The translations under genes and the position numbers were made by a program. Of a DNA stretch of 50,784 bases, positions 34,428-41,505 are shown in pieces. The stretch is taken from positions 1 through 50,784 of the forward strand of contig NZ_JAMZNK010000042.1 of assembly GCF_027980145.1 (NCBI RefSeq). Direction: 5' to 3'. Source of the stretch: Flavobacterium azizsancarii. GTDB taxonomy: Bacteria; Bacteroidota; Bacteroidia; Flavobacteriales; Flavobacteriaceae. The notes beneath the pieces are model-generated. The model was given only the letters and a program-made list of their open reading frames with translations, was not told the origin of the DNA and ran no database searches. Positions within the stretch are counted from its first letter, which is position 1; every line of letters begins with the position of its first letter.

Positions 34428-35351
34428 CTAAGACAAGAATAATACATTACTTATTTTTTCATATAGAGGAGTTTTAACGCCATATTTTGCAGCTTCGTTC
34501 ACTACAAATTTTGTAAGCGAATTTGCTTCTATTTTATTACCTGCTAAATAATCTCTATGCATAGATGAAGTCGCTTCTTTAGGCGATTTCTCTAGTTTTA
34601 TGATAGTCTGATTTACAATATCGTCAGGTAATTTTAAACCTTTTGCTTTAGTAACAGATTCGATTTCCTTTAGTAATTCTACATATAATGCTTTTGAATC
34701 CGGATTATCTAAAATTTCGCCAATATTCTGATTCAAATAAGAAGTCACCGTAGCCAGAGCCGAAATAAAAATAAATTTCTCCCAAACGGTCTCTTCGATA
34801 TTATCAACCAGATAACTTTCAATATTAGCTTTATGAAAAATACTTTGAAGCTGATTTAGTTTAGAAACTGAAGCTGTTTTTGAGCCAAAAAATAACTTTT
34901 CATAAAAACCAATTTTCCGAATTGTTCCGGGTGAAAAAATCATTGAAATAATATAAACACAACCTTGCAAAACCTCATTGTCAGGAAATAATTTCTGAAT
35001 ACGTTCCGGTGCATCAACACCATTATATAACGGAAGAATTATAGTTTTTGGAGAAATACATTGCTGCAATGAAAGCAAACTTTCCTCAATATCATAGGTT
35101 TTGGTAGCGCAGATCAAATAATCTAACACACCAATTTCGTTCGGATTGTTCGAAACCATTTTTGGATAAACAATTGTCTCAGAATCATCAGTAATAATTT
35201 TCAAGCCATTTTCGGCAATTGCTTTTTGGGTTTCACCGCGTGCAATAAAAATTACTTCGACATCATCAGATTTATAATATTCTTTGGCTAAAAGTCCGCC
35301 AAAATAACCACCAACTCCACCGAGTCCTAAAATTCCGATTCTTGTTTTCAT
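34428..35351 (-). CDS. Ketopantoate reductase family protein (2-dehydropantoate 2-reductase)
   Basis: A 307-residue NADP-dependent enzyme. The nucleotide-binding motif GLGGVGGYFGG is at residues 8-18; the family lysine is in VWEKFIFISALATVTSYL, and the C-terminal domain carries SSMHRDYLAGNKIEANSL, where the E contributes to the active site. ApbA/PanE enzymes reduce 2-dehydropantoate in the pantothenate pathway, but Bacteroidota carry several paralogues and the substrate is not certain. Start ATG 35351 preferred to the TTG two codons upstream. It lies alone, not next to panB or panC. Confidence 0.85.
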   Translation of the reverse strand: MKTRIGILGLGGVGGYFGGLLAKEYYKSDDVEVIFIARGETQKAIAENGLKIITDDSETIVYPKMVSNNPNEIGVLDYLICATKTYDIEESLLSLQQCISPKTIILPLYNGVDAPERIQKLFPDNEVLQGCVYIISMIFSPGTIRKIGFYEKLFFGSKTASVSKLNQLQSIFHKANIESYLVDNIEETVWEKFIFISALATVTSYLNQNIGEILDNPDSKALYVELLKEIESVTKAKGLKLPDDIVNQTIIKLEKSPKEATSSMHRDYLAGNKIEANSLTKFVVNEAAKYGVKTPLYEKISNVLFLS

Positions 35352-35454
35352 AATCAATTATTAAAATAGTTTTTCATTGCCAATCTTTATCGAATTGCAA
35401 CTGTGATTTCTTTCTCCGGTCGAAATCAAAAAAATGAGAGTACTATGTGAGAGA

Positions 35455-35535
35455 ATCAGTTCAATCAGCGTTTTCGCGAAAGAGAATCCGTTTCATCGGC
35501 GTGCCATCACACAAAGCAATACATTCACAAATAGA
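35455..35535 (+). repeat. Dispersed AATCAGCGTTTTCGCG / GCGTGCCATC repeat
   Basis: Carries TCAATCAGCGTTTTCGCGAA, AGAGAATCCGTTTCATCGGCGTGCCATC and an ATACATTCAC end, the same order as a unit of the 108-bp tandem array at 21577. Confidence 0.6.
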
Positions 35536-35592
35536 GTTTTGATGGGTTATTCATGAAAATAGATTAGAGCGTTTCACAAATATAAAAAAAAT

Positions 35593-35900
35593 GCAGACCT
35601 ATAAGCCGGATTCTGTCTCTGATAAATCAGAGCCTTATCATTTATCTAGATCCCGCATTACTACGGGACTCAAGCTACCTACCCTTCAACAACGGACGAG
35701 AAGCCCTTAAATGCTGATATACTTGGTATTTCACCGCATAGAGTTTACCTGGTTTCACTACAGCATTACCTGTACATACTTTCTGTTGCACTTGTCCTTG
35801 CGCCATTTCTAACGCCGACGGGTATTACCCGCTATGCTTCTCTTTGGTGTCCGGACTTTCCTCCCTCCTAATAAATCAGGACGACGATAAGGCGGTCTGC
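35593..35900 (-). ncRNA. rnpB: RNase P RNA (bacterial class A)
   Basis: On the minus strand the 5' GCAGACC (35900-35894) pairs with GGTCTGC at the 3' end (35599-35593) to form P1. Near the 5' end GGAGGGAGGAAAGTCCGGACACC is the conserved P3/P4 entry sequence, and close to the 3' end GAATCCGGCTTATAGG matches the other P4 strand and the CCA-interacting region. It is the catalytic RNA that trims tRNA 5' ends. A TATTTTTG element at 35912-35905 is a plausible -7 promoter. End positions are good to a few bases. Confidence 0.95.
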
Positions 35901-35904
35901 GGCG

Positions 35905-35931
35905 CAAAAATAGGTATTTATACACTAACAA
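35905..35931 (-). promoter_or_regulatory. Promoter of RNase P RNA
   Basis: On the minus strand TATTTTTG (35912-35905) fits TANNTTTG and ends a few bases before the P1 helix start. A TTG at 35931-35929 gives a 16-base spacer, shorter than usual. Confidence 0.45.
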
Positions 35932-36027
35932 TAATGATTTTAAATTTTAGTTTTTTGACTTAATTTCATAACAATTTAATTTTAAATTAGTTATCTTTAA
36001 AATCCATAATTTTAAAATTCAATTATC

Positions 36028-36321
36028 ATGATTAGAATGTATCACTACGCAACTGTTTCAAAAGCTTTAGATCAATTGAATGAAAAAGGATTTACGTTTG
36101 ATTTTAATTTAAACTCAGATATGATAAAAAAAAATCCTGAAAAATTTGAAATTGTTCATGTGTATCGATACGAGGGAAATTCAGACCCGGGCGATGAGGC
36201 AGTTGTATACGGAATTAAATCAACATCAGGCAAAAAAGGAGTTTACGTATCAGGTTTCTCTGCGGACTCAGATCAGGAAACTGCTAAGTTTTTAAGCGAT
36301 TTAAGTATAAAGGGAAGGTAA
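36028..36321 (+). CDS. Small conserved Flavobacteria protein of unknown function
   Basis: A 97-residue protein starting MIRMYHYATVSKALDQLN. Helix, then strands FEIVHVYRYEGNSDPGDEAVVYGIKS and GKKGVYVSGFSAD, then a helix. No signal peptide or known motif. Homologues are, from memory, often labelled as phosphoribosylpyrophosphate synthetase in automatic annotation, which is not credible at this length and without PRPP-binding motifs. The alternative start MYHYATV two codons on is equally possible. It stands alone with a repeat cluster downstream. Confidence 0.75.
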   Translation: MIRMYHYATVSKALDQLNEKGFTFDFNLNSDMIKKNPEKFEIVHVYRYEGNSDPGDEAVVYGIKSTSGKKGVYVSGFSADSDQETAKFLSDLSIKGR

Positions 36322-36326
36322 TTTTC

Positions 36327-36407
36327 AGGAGCTGTTCCCGCTGTACGCTATATCTTTTACTTGCTAAAGGAGCAAGCAAAAGGATGTCGCTACGATCAGG
36401 GCTATGG
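36327..36407 (-). repeat. Dispersed ~85-bp repeat, copy C (inverted)
   Basis: On the minus strand it runs GCCATAGCCCTGATCGTAGC, ACATCCTTTTGCTTGCT, CCTTTAGCAAGTAAAAG and ATATAGCGTACAGCGGGAAC then AGCTCCT. The central stem CTTTTGCTTGCT / AGCAAGTAAAAG pairs almost perfectly although its sequence differs from the other three copies. Confidence 0.75.
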
Positions 36408-36436
36408 CTTTAGAATTCATAATAATATTTTGGTCT

Positions 36437-36505
36437 ATTTTGTTATCCTGAACGAAGGATCACACTCATAACCTGACAAAGTAATTCCATAATCTTTGTC
36501 ATAGC
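36437..36505 (+). repeat. GTTATCCTGAACGAAGGATCACAC-type repeat
   Basis: GTTATCCTGAACGAAGGATC, ACAC, then AATTCCATAATCTTTGTC: a diverged relative of the 36598-36683 element 160 bp downstream. Confidence 0.5.
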
Positions 36506-36507
36506 AT

Positions 36508-36562
36508 GCGGATGACATGTGTTCGCTATTGCGAAAACGCGGATTAAAAATGGATTTTATTC
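36508..36562 (-). repeat. Dispersed CCGCG repeat, inverted copy
   Basis: GCGGATGACATGTGTTCGCT, ATTGCGAAAACGCGGATT and AAAATGGATTTTAT: the inverse of the AAATCC..CGCG..TTTTCGC..CATCCGC unit. Confidence 0.55.
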
Positions 36563-36597
36563 TTTTTTAATTGTTCAAAATAAAGTAACCACAATCT

Positions 36598-36683
36598 TGT
36601 CATCCTGACCCAGGAAGGATCACACTAGTAATTCCGCAATCTTTGTCGAGCTTCTTGTGATCTTTCCTGCGTCAGGATGACAA
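36598..36683. repeat. Long hairpin of the GTCATCCTGACC family
   Basis: Arms TTGTCATCCTGACCCAGG then AAGGATCACA, and TGTGATCTTTCCTGCGTC then AGGATGACAA, pair at 26 of 28 positions around a 30-base centre, giving a very stable hairpin or cruciform. Confidence 0.8.
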
Positions 36684-36713
36684 ATAGACGAAAATATTAT
36701 TATGAAAATGATT

Positions 36714-36799
36714 GTCCCAGCCCCGATAGAAGTGGAAATCCTTTTGTGTCCGCCGCGGCGGACACAAAAGATTGGAACGGATAGCGGGAATTAGCTCCT
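36714..36799 (+). repeat. Dispersed ~85-bp repeat, copy D
   Basis: Arms GTCCCAGCCCCGATAGAAGT and GGAACGGATAGCGGGAATTA then GCTCCT. The centre is a perfect 30-bp palindrome (36741-36770) beginning CTTTTGTGTCCGCCG. Confidence 0.8.
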
Positions 36800-36844
36800 A
36801 AAAAAAAGATTAGGCTTTATAATAGAAATCGAATGAAAAAATGA

Positions 36845-36912
36845 GCATAAAAAATCCGTATAAATCAGCGTTTTCGCAATAGCGAATCCGTACCATCCGC
36901 GTGCTATCTCTC
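36845..36912 (+). repeat. Dispersed AAATCCGTATAAATCAGCG repeat
   Basis: AATCCGTATAAATCAGCGTT, TTCGCAATAGCGAATCCGTA and CCATCCGCGTGCTATCTCTC, in the same order as a unit of the 108-bp tandem array at 21577. Confidence 0.65.
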
Positions 36913-36924
36913 AACAATAAGCCA

Positions 36925-36953
36925 TAAAAAAAGTCCATCATAAGACGGACTTT
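36925..36953 (-). terminator. Intrinsic terminator of the BON-LysM gene
   Basis: On the minus strand AAAGTCCGTC and GATGGACTTT pair around TTAT with a run of seven T after the stem, 21 bp past the gene. Confidence 0.8.
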
Positions 36954-36973
36954 CAATAACAGCTCATAAATAA

Positions 36974-37345
36974 TTATGCTGTTGGTATTTTTATTTTCCA
37001 ACCCGGCTGAATCAGGCTCGGATTTTTAATAATATCTCTATTCGCTTCAAAAATCGCTTCCCAGGAAACACCATGTTCTTTCCCTATTTTAGATAATGAA
37101 TCACCGCTGACAACTGTGTAATCAGTAGTTTTTCCTTCGGCAACAGTGATATTTATAACTGCATCAGCTGCTCTAAAATCAGGATCTATTTTTCCGTAGG
37201 CACTCCAGATTTTTTCTTTGTCATCTGCAGATTTTGCTGTACCATCAATATACAAAACATTATCTTGTTCTCTTACCTGCAAATTAGCTATCCCTAAATT
37301 AGTCGCCAAATCCGTTAACTCTTTGTATTTATCTTGTAAACTCAT
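36974..37345 (-). CDS. BON-LysM protein, Kbp (YgaU)-like
   Basis: A 123-residue protein without signal peptide. A BON-like domain (about 10-75, ending AADAVINITVAEG) is followed by a LysM domain (about 76-123, DYTVVSGDSLSKIGKEHGVS ... QPGWKIKIPTA). The order and size match E. coli Kbp, a cytoplasmic potassium-binding protein, so it may be a K+-responsive protein; the alternative is a general peptidoglycan-binding role, less likely without an export signal. It starts 8 bp after the BON lipoprotein gene on the same strand and is followed by a terminator. Confidence 0.82.
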   Translation of the reverse strand: MSLQDKYKELTDLATNLGIANLQVREQDNVLYIDGTAKSADDKEKIWSAYGKIDPDFRAADAVINITVAEGKTTDYTVVSGDSLSKIGKEHGVSWEAIFEANRDIIKNPSLIQPGWKIKIPTA

Positions 37346-37352
37346 AACTTAA

Positions 37353-37829
37353 TTATTTAATAGTTAACTTGTTTTCTACTTTTTTAGGTTTCAATTCCTG
37401 CACACTTTTAATCAAATTAGGCAATTGGTCTTTTTTGATATTCCCTGTAAGAGTTACAACTCCGTCTTTTACGGTAGCACTAACACCGTTGTACGTTTTC
37501 ACTACTTCATTTACCGAAGTGTTTAAAACGCTATCAGGATTAATCTCTACAGGAGCAGGCGCAACAGTTTCCGGTGCAGCAATTTCGCAATTATTCACTA
37601 CAGATTTAACTCCTTTAATTCCTTTAATAATACTTTCTGCATTTTGCTTGAAAGCATCATCTTTACAAATACCTGAAATAGTAGCAACACCATCTTTTAC
37701 AGTAACTTCAACTCCTGGCAGAGCGCTCAGTTTTGCAGAAATTTCTTTTTGAATATCCGCATCTTTAGGACCACAAGCCACTAGTGCAAGAGCAAGGCTC
37801 AATCCTAGTAAAATAGATTTAATTTTCAT
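37353..37829 (-). CDS. Lipoprotein with two BON domains
   Basis: A 158-residue lipoprotein. The signal peptide ends in lipobox LVAC (Cys19). BON domain 1 is about 25-80 (KEISAKLSALPGVEVTVKDG, VATISGICKDD), BON 2 about 95-158 (NEVVKTYNGVSATVKDGVVT, LTGNIKKDQLP), separated by a Pro/Ala linker. BON domains bind membranes or phospholipids and are found in envelope-maintenance proteins such as OsmY. First gene of a two-gene operon with the BON-LysM protein. Confidence 0.85.
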   Translation of the reverse strand: MKIKSILLGLSLALALVACGPKDADIQKEISAKLSALPGVEVTVKDGVATISGICKDDAFKQNAESIIKGIKGVKSVVNNCEIAAPETVAPAPVEINPDSVLNTSVNEVVKTYNGVSATVKDGVVTLTGNIKKDQLPNLIKSVQELKPKKVENKLTIK

Positions 37830-37952
37830 ATTAGATATTTTTTAATTAATTAAACATCTAAAGTTAATAAATTAATTATCAAGATTTTACATAATAATAT
37901 TATAAAATTTATATTTTTTACAGTTTCTTAATTTCATCGTTTCAATTAAAAC

Positions 37953-38402
37953 TTACTCGTGCTGCGTTACATCATTGTATTGCCAAAGGACATTTATTAT
38001 TTTCCACTCCCCGTTAGTTTTTACAATGTGCATATAATCTATCCACGCATCAGCCAATAATTTTACTGAAGCCGTTCTTGCAGAAATATCTAACAGCTTC
38101 ACTTCTTTTCTTGGTTTTTTAGGAAACTTGTCCCCTTTTGCATTATAAGTCTCAGCAAGAATAACCATGTTTTCTGCAAAGTATTCTGAGATAAAATCTT
38201 TTTGAGCAGCTTTACTTCTAAAAACCGATCTTTTTACCAATCGGGGATGTAAAGCACTTTCCATCAATTTAGGATTTGGTGTATGCTGCGCTTCAATGTA
38301 TGCCAATGCCACACGTTTGATGTCAATAGTATCTTGAGCAGTTTGTGCCTGAAGCTGGAGAGAAGAGAATACAATTGTGGTTAGTAAAAGGTATATTTTC
38401 AT
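37953..38402 (-). CDS. Exported lumazine-binding-like / NTF2-fold protein
   Basis: A 149-residue protein with a signal peptide ending QLQAQT. The rest matches the lumazine-binding family in Bacteroidota: a helix (IKRVALAYIEAQHTPNPKLM), HPRLVKRSVF, then strands VKLLDISARTASVKLLADAW and ending EWKIINVLWQY. NTF2-like folds bind small molecules; a natural ligand is not established. Stands alone. Confidence 0.7.
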   Translation of the reverse strand: MKIYLLLTTIVFSSLQLQAQTAQDTIDIKRVALAYIEAQHTPNPKLMESALHPRLVKRSVFRSKAAQKDFISEYFAENMVILAETYNAKGDKFPKKPRKEVKLLDISARTASVKLLADAWIDYMHIVKTNGEWKIINVLWQYNDVTQHE

Positions 38403-38461
38403 ATCATGCGGGGTTTATAAATGGAAATCTCAAATTAACTACTATTTTTAGTCACTATTTA

Positions 38462-38944
38462 TTATACAACAGCTGGTTCTAAAATAAACAACAATGCTTC
38501 AATCTCGTGTATTGACATTTTTACTACTGATTCTATTTGAGCATTTTCAGAACTAATAACTAAAACGCCTTCATTATCTTCTTCATAACCAACTGATTTA
38601 AAAGAATAAGTTGGAGCTGAAATTACTAATTCTTTTTTACCGTCTTTAAACCATCCGTAGTTTGCTTCATAAACAACTTTGTTAGCCAATATTTCAATAT
38701 TTTCTTCTCCATAAGTATTCCATAATGAAACCCTAAGCAGATAAAATCCCATTAACGAAAATAAGCCAATGCCAATAAAGTAACCGAATTGCAATCCGCT
38801 TCCCATCAACATTCCGACTATAGCTCCAAATACAGGAAAAACAAAAAATGCAAAAGCGAAAAAGAACATTACAATTCTAACTGTCAATGGCGATCTTTTA
38901 ACCTTTAGATTTAAAATATTATTTTTAAAGTTATACTGGTTCAT
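38462..38944 (-). CDS. Small membrane protein, two helices plus C-terminal beta domain
   Basis: A 160-residue protein of unknown function. Basic N-terminus, two hydrophobic helices (about 22-45 and 52-72), then a strand-rich domain (ENIEILANKVVYEANYGWF, KKELVISAPTYSFKSV, EGVLVISSENAQI). Same plan as the protein at 22586-23044, suggesting a shared fold, but neither can be assigned. It precedes dnaX, divergently. Confidence 0.6.
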   Translation of the reverse strand: MNQYNFKNNILNLKVKRSPLTVRIVMFFFAFAFFVFPVFGAIVGMLMGSGLQFGYFIGIGLFSLMGFYLLRVSLWNTYGEENIEILANKVVYEANYGWFKDGKKELVISAPTYSFKSVGYEEDNEGVLVISSENAQIESVVKMSIHEIEALLFILEPAVV

Positions 38945-39085
38945 AAATTAAAATAGTTCTGTTTATATTTTTTATAAAAATACTTGTTTTTTTATTCCAA
39001 AGGCATTTAATTTTATCTCATTGGATCTCTTACTTTCTCATATTCAAACTACTCAAAATTCCTTCTAATATTTATGAATTTCAGA

Positions 39086-39117
39086 TTTGTGAATTGGCAA
39101 TTTTCAGCCTATATTTG
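39086..39117 (+). promoter_or_regulatory. dnaX promoter
   Basis: TTTG (39086-39089), a 20-base spacer and TATATTTG (39110-39117) match the Bacteroidota consensus. The -7 element lies 18 bp before ATG 39136, so the TTG at 39094 cannot be the start. Confidence 0.7.
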
Positions 39118-39135
39118 CTATCGAATAAAAAGAAT

Positions 39136-40221
39136 ATGGAACAATTTGTAGTATCGGCCCGTAAGTATCGCCCACAAACGTTTAAGGATGTTGTAGGCCA
39201 GAAAGCTATTACCAATACTTTGCTGAATGCTATTGACAGCAATCACCTTGCTTCTGCCCTTTTATTTACAGGACCACGTGGAGTTGGTAAAACGACTTGC
39301 GCACGTATTTTGGCCCGTAAGATAAATCAGCCCGGATATGATGATCCTAACGAAGATTTTGCTTTTAATGTTTTTGAGTTAGATGCGGCTTCAAACAACT
39401 CGGTAGATGATATTCGAAGTCTGATTGATCAGGTTCGAATCCCGCCACAAACCGGACAATATAAAGTCTATATTATTGACGAGGTTCATATGTTGTCTTC
39501 GGCAGCTTTTAATGCGTTTTTGAAAACATTGGAAGAACCGCCAAAACATGCTATTTTTATTTTAGCTACAACAGAGAAACACAAGATTATTCCAACGATT
39601 TTATCTCGTTGCCAGATATTTGATTTCAAAAGAATTACTGTAAAAGATGCTAAAGAACATTTAGCAGAAGTTGCGAAAAGTCAGGGAATCAATTTTGAAG
39701 ACGATGCTTTGCACATTATTGCTCAAAAGGCTGATGGCGCAATGCGTGATGCTTTATCAATTTTTGACCGTGTGGTTTCGTACTGTGGCACGAACTTAAC
39801 GCGTCAGGCAGTAACCGAAAACCTGAACGTTTTAGATTATGAAACGTACATTACTATTACCGATTTACTTTTAGAAAATAAAATTCCGGATCTTTTATTG
39901 GCGTACAATGATATTCTTGCAAAAGGTTTTGACGGGCATCATTTTATTGCCGGTCTGGCTTCGCATTTCAGAGATTTATTGGTCAGCAAAACTCCTGCTA
40001 CAATCGCTTTGCTTGAAGTGGGTGAACAGGCGCAACAAATGTACAATGTTCAGGCACAGAAATGCTCTCAGGAATTTTTATTGAAGGGAATAGAAATTGC
40101 AAATGACTGCGATTTAAAATATAAATTAAGTCAGAATCAACGTCTTTTGGTCGAATTATGTTTGATGCAATTGGCCTCTATCAGCTTTGATGGAGAAAAA
40201 AAAAAGTTGAGCAATTCATAA
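39136..40221 (+). CDS. dnaX: DNA polymerase III gamma subunit (short dnaX product)
   Basis: A 361-residue clamp-loader ATPase in the zero frame. It has Walker A GPRGVGKTT (near residue 46), Walker B IIDEVHML, sensor 1 ATTEKHK, the SRC arginine-finger motif ILSRCQIFDF and domain III. The four-cysteine zinc module usually found after Walker A is absent; the chain goes from INQPGYDDPNEDFAFNV directly to FELDAASN. The zero frame stops at TAA 40219, soon after an A10 run (GEKKKLSNS end), while the tau C-terminus continues in the -1 frame. Start ATG 39136 follows a strong promoter. Confidence 0.95.
   Translation: MEQFVVSARKYRPQTFKDVVGQKAITNTLLNAIDSNHLASALLFTGPRGVGKTTCARILARKINQPGYDDPNEDFAFNVFELDAASNNSVDDIRSLIDQVRIPPQTGQYKVYIIDEVHMLSSAAFNAFLKTLEEPPKHAIFILATTEKHKIIPTILSRCQIFDFKRITVKDAKEHLAEVAKSQGINFEDDALHIIAQKADGAMRDALSIFDRVVSYCGTNLTRQAVTENLNVLDYETYITITDLLLENKIPDLLLAYNDILAKGFDGHHFIAGLASHFRDLLVSKTPATIALLEVGEQAQQMYNVQAQKCSQEFLLKGIEIANDCDLKYKLSQNQRLLVELCLMQLASISFDGEKKKLSNS
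40196..40206 (+). promoter_or_regulatory. dnaX slippery sequence A10G
   Basis: Ten A followed by G. Zero-frame codons are GAA AAA AAA AAG, so the classic A AAA AAG heptamer of E. coli dnaX is contained in it. A -1 shift, or one extra A in the transcript, joins the gamma frame to the open frame GTT GAG CAA TTC that follows. A weak stem at 40236-40259 is probably too far downstream to stimulate ribosomal slippage. Confidence 0.8.
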
Positions 40222-40850
40222 TTCCTCCTACTTATTATAAGAATGGCGGTTATTCTATAGTTGAAGTTAAGACTCCAAAAGTTGAAACTGCAAATACAAC
40301 TGCACCAGAAGTTGAAACTGCAAAAAATAAGGAAGTTGTTGAAGCTCCCAAAGCAGAAACACCAAAACCTGAAGTAAGCAGCGAACCTAAAATTTCTGCT
40401 TTTTCATTATCCAGTATTCGCAAGAAAAAAGAACTCGAAGCCAGCACCAGAGCTTATGTAAAACCAACTTCTGTAATGCCAACAGAAGACTTTACAGAGA
40501 CTGAAATGTTAGTAGAATGGAACAAATATGCACAACGTCTGGGTGACAAAGGTTTTAAAATCATGGAGGCGTTATTATTAATTAACGACCCAACTCTGGA
40601 TGGAACAAACATTACTCTTGAATTACCAAATGAAGGTTCTAAACTGGATTTCGAAAGCCAGATTAATGGTCTTTTAGGACATTTGAAAGGACATTTGCAC
40701 AATCATAACATTACAATTCAAATTAATGTTAATGAAGCTATTGAAAGTAAAAGAAGTTTAAATGATCAGGATCGATACAATCGTTTGATAGAAATCAATC
40801 CAAATCTTGACCTTTTACGCTCTACATTTGGATTGGATTTAACTACTTAA
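40206..40850 (+). CDS. dnaX: tau-specific C-terminal part of dnaX, -1 frame
   Basis: Continues from the A10 run in the -1 frame: VEQFIIPPTYYKNGGYSIVE, then a Pro/Glu/Val-rich linker (PKVETANTTAPEVETAKNKE and PKAETPKPEV), then a conserved domain (about the last 125 residues: FTETEMLVEWNKYAQRLGDK through DRYNRLIEINPNLDLLRSTF). It is open without stops for 214 residues. Together with the gamma part it gives a 571-residue tau. This domain should bind the polymerase alpha subunit or helicase; codon use and composition match a real gene, so this is not a decayed remnant. Confidence 0.85.
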   Translation, partial: VEQFIIPPTYYKNGGYSIVEVKTPKVETANTTAPEVETAKNKEVVEAPKAETPKPEVSSEPKISAFSLSSIRKKKELEASTRAYVKPTSVMPTEDFTETEMLVEWNKYAQRLGDKGFKIMEALLLINDPTLDGTNITLELPNEGSKLDFESQINGLLGHLKGHLHNHNITIQINVNEAIESKRSLNDQDRYNRLIEINPNLDLLRSTFGLDLTT

Positions 40851-40923
40851 TCTTTTTTACAACTGCCTGATCGATATTTAACTAGCAAAGTAAGTACAAC
40901 AATCAATGGCATATTTATTAATT

Positions 40924-41502
40924 TTACTTATTACTCAGTCCTAAATCAAAAACTTTTTTGAGCCATTTTGCTCTTTGTGTTTCATCAGCCATTTTTATAA
41001 CACCAATATAAGTAACCTTCACAGGTTTTAATCCACAGAATTCCAGAGTAGATTTTTTCAATTGATTGACACTTGGCCTGCCAAAAAACAATCTGTAATA
41101 CCAGCCTGGCTGATCTAATGTTGTAATAATATGAGCTGTTTTGCCCTTTAGCAATTTGTCCCACCAAACAGAATTTTCGCGGTATTGAAATGCCATTCCG
41201 GGTAAAAACAACCTATCTATAAATCCTTTAGTAATTGCAGGCAAACCTCCCCACCAAACAGGATGAATCCACACTAAATGATCCGCTCTCTTAATTTTCT
41301 CCCACGCATCTAACAAATCCGGTTCTAATTCTGTTCGTTTTTGATAACCAAATTGTAGATTCGGATTAAATTGCAATTCAGATATAGTTATGGTTTCTAT
41401 CTGAGCTTTAGACTGAATTGCTCCTTTTTTATAACTATCAGTTAACGCAAAATTAAAGCTTGATGGATTTGGATGTCCGTTTATAATCAGTATTTTTTTC
41501 AT
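40924..41502 (-). CDS. NAD(P)H-dependent flavin oxidoreductase (NQO1/KefF-type fold)
   Basis: A 192-residue flavodoxin-like protein. MKKILIINGHPNPSSFNFAL binds FMN/FAD phosphate; the WIHPVWWGGLPAITKGFIDR and TTLDQPGWYYRLFFG motifs are those of the NQO1/MdaB/KefF group of quinone reductases. It probably reduces quinones with NAD(P)H in the cytoplasm. It is separated by only 3 bp from the saccharopine-dehydrogenase-like gene upstream, so they form an operon. Next to a Crp-type regulator and a TMEM175 channel. Confidence 0.88.
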   Translation of the reverse strand: MKKILIINGHPNPSSFNFALTDSYKKGAIQSKAQIETITISELQFNPNLQFGYQKRTELEPDLLDAWEKIKRADHLVWIHPVWWGGLPAITKGFIDRLFLPGMAFQYRENSVWWDKLLKGKTAHIITTLDQPGWYYRLFFGRPSVNQLKKSTLEFCGLKPVKVTYIGVIKMADETQRAKWLKKVFDLGLSNK

Positions 41503-41505
41503 GTC

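Noticed and set aside
35593..35900. Possible protein-coding reading of the RNase P region
   Set aside because: P1 pairing and the conserved P4 sequences identify it as RNase P RNA; no long frame exists.
39094..39135. Upstream TTG start for DnaX
   Set aside because: It lies upstream of the -7 promoter element at 39110-39117, so it would not be transcribed from that promoter; MEQFVVSARKYRPQTF is the usual start.
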